A stretch of 13,640 nt of DNA, taken from positions 1 through 13,640 of the forward strand of contig JBHIET010000085.1 in NCBI GenBank assembly GCA_046760785.1, read 5' to 3'. Below are positions 13,591 to 13,640 of this stretch, piece by piece. The notes beneath the pieces are model-generated. The model was not told where the DNA came from. It saw only the letters and a list, made by a program, of their open reading frames with translations, and did no database searches. Each line of letters starts with the position of its first letter. Positions within the stretch are counted from its first letter, which is position 1. Origin of the DNA: JBHIET01 sp046760785 (GTDB lineage: Bacteria; Chloroflexota; Anaerolineae; B4-G1). A program made the position numbers and the translations under genes.

Positions 13591-13640
13591 TCCCCCGCTT
13601 GGGTGTTGGTGTTCTTCCAGCCGCCTTGCCGGGCGCTAAA
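13582..13640. repeat. Right arm of inverted repeat bounding the window
   Basis: The last 12 bases, CCGGGCGCTAAA, are the exact reverse complement of 2-13. Positions 13582-13608 match the reverse complement of 33-59 at 24 of 27 bases. The arm begins ACTGGATAG and supplies the stop of the membrane CARF gene, just as the left arm supplies the stop of the transposase remnant. No terminator hairpin with a T run is seen after the operon before the window ends. Confidence 0.6.

Noticed and set aside
13582..13640. Integron attC-like recombination site
   Set aside because: The outer bases GCTAAA(C) only partly resemble the core site, and no matching paired boxes or cassette pattern are present.

Overview
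The window holds a nearly complete type III-A (Csm) CRISPR-Cas interference operon on the + strand (about 2553-13590), set beside a degraded host and transposon segment on the - strand (1-1576). High G+C, the Csm/CARF protein types and the linked metallophosphatase and DUF4349 genes fit a bacterium such as a Chloroflexota (Anaerolineae-like) member. That is inference from style only; no rRNA or marker gene is present.

Layout. Positions 1-59 are one arm of an imperfect inverted repeat whose other arm is at 13582-13640, so the two arms bound the window. Positions 51-548 are the remains of an IS630-type transposase, fused end to end with the 5' half of a DUF4349 membrane-protein gene (549-836). 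Next comes an intact metallophosphoesterase (848-1576). From 1577 to 2552 there is no convincing gene: a coding-like relic, a pyrimidine-rich tract and a cluster of GC-rich hairpins.

The CRISPR part starts with a CARF domain fused to a LuxR/GerE-type helix-turn-helix (2553-3419). Two tandem 18-bp palindromes (3416-3457) follow at its stop codon, just upstream of a promoter-like -10. The operon then runs: a 64-residue four-cysteine zinc-ribbon-like protein, cas10/csm1, an AlbA_2-NACHT NTPase (frameshifted at a run of seven A), csm2, csm3, csm4, csm5, csm6 and a membrane-anchored CARF protein. Most junctions overlap or are only a few bases apart, so it reads as one transcription unit.

How they should work together. 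Csm2-5 with Cas10 form the crRNA-guided effector, and Csm3 keeps its RNA-cutting aspartate. Cas10 keeps the GGDD cyclase motif but has lost the HD nuclease residues, so this system probably acts mainly by cyclic oligoadenylate signalling. Three CARF proteins are placed to read that signal: a transcription factor, a ribonuclease (Csm6) and a membrane protein of Cam1-like layout. The most unusual points are the AlbA_2-NACHT protein translationally coupled to cas10, and a ligand-sensing LuxR-type regulator whose apparent operators lie at class II activator positions. No CRISPR array, cas6, cas1 or cas2 is in the window.
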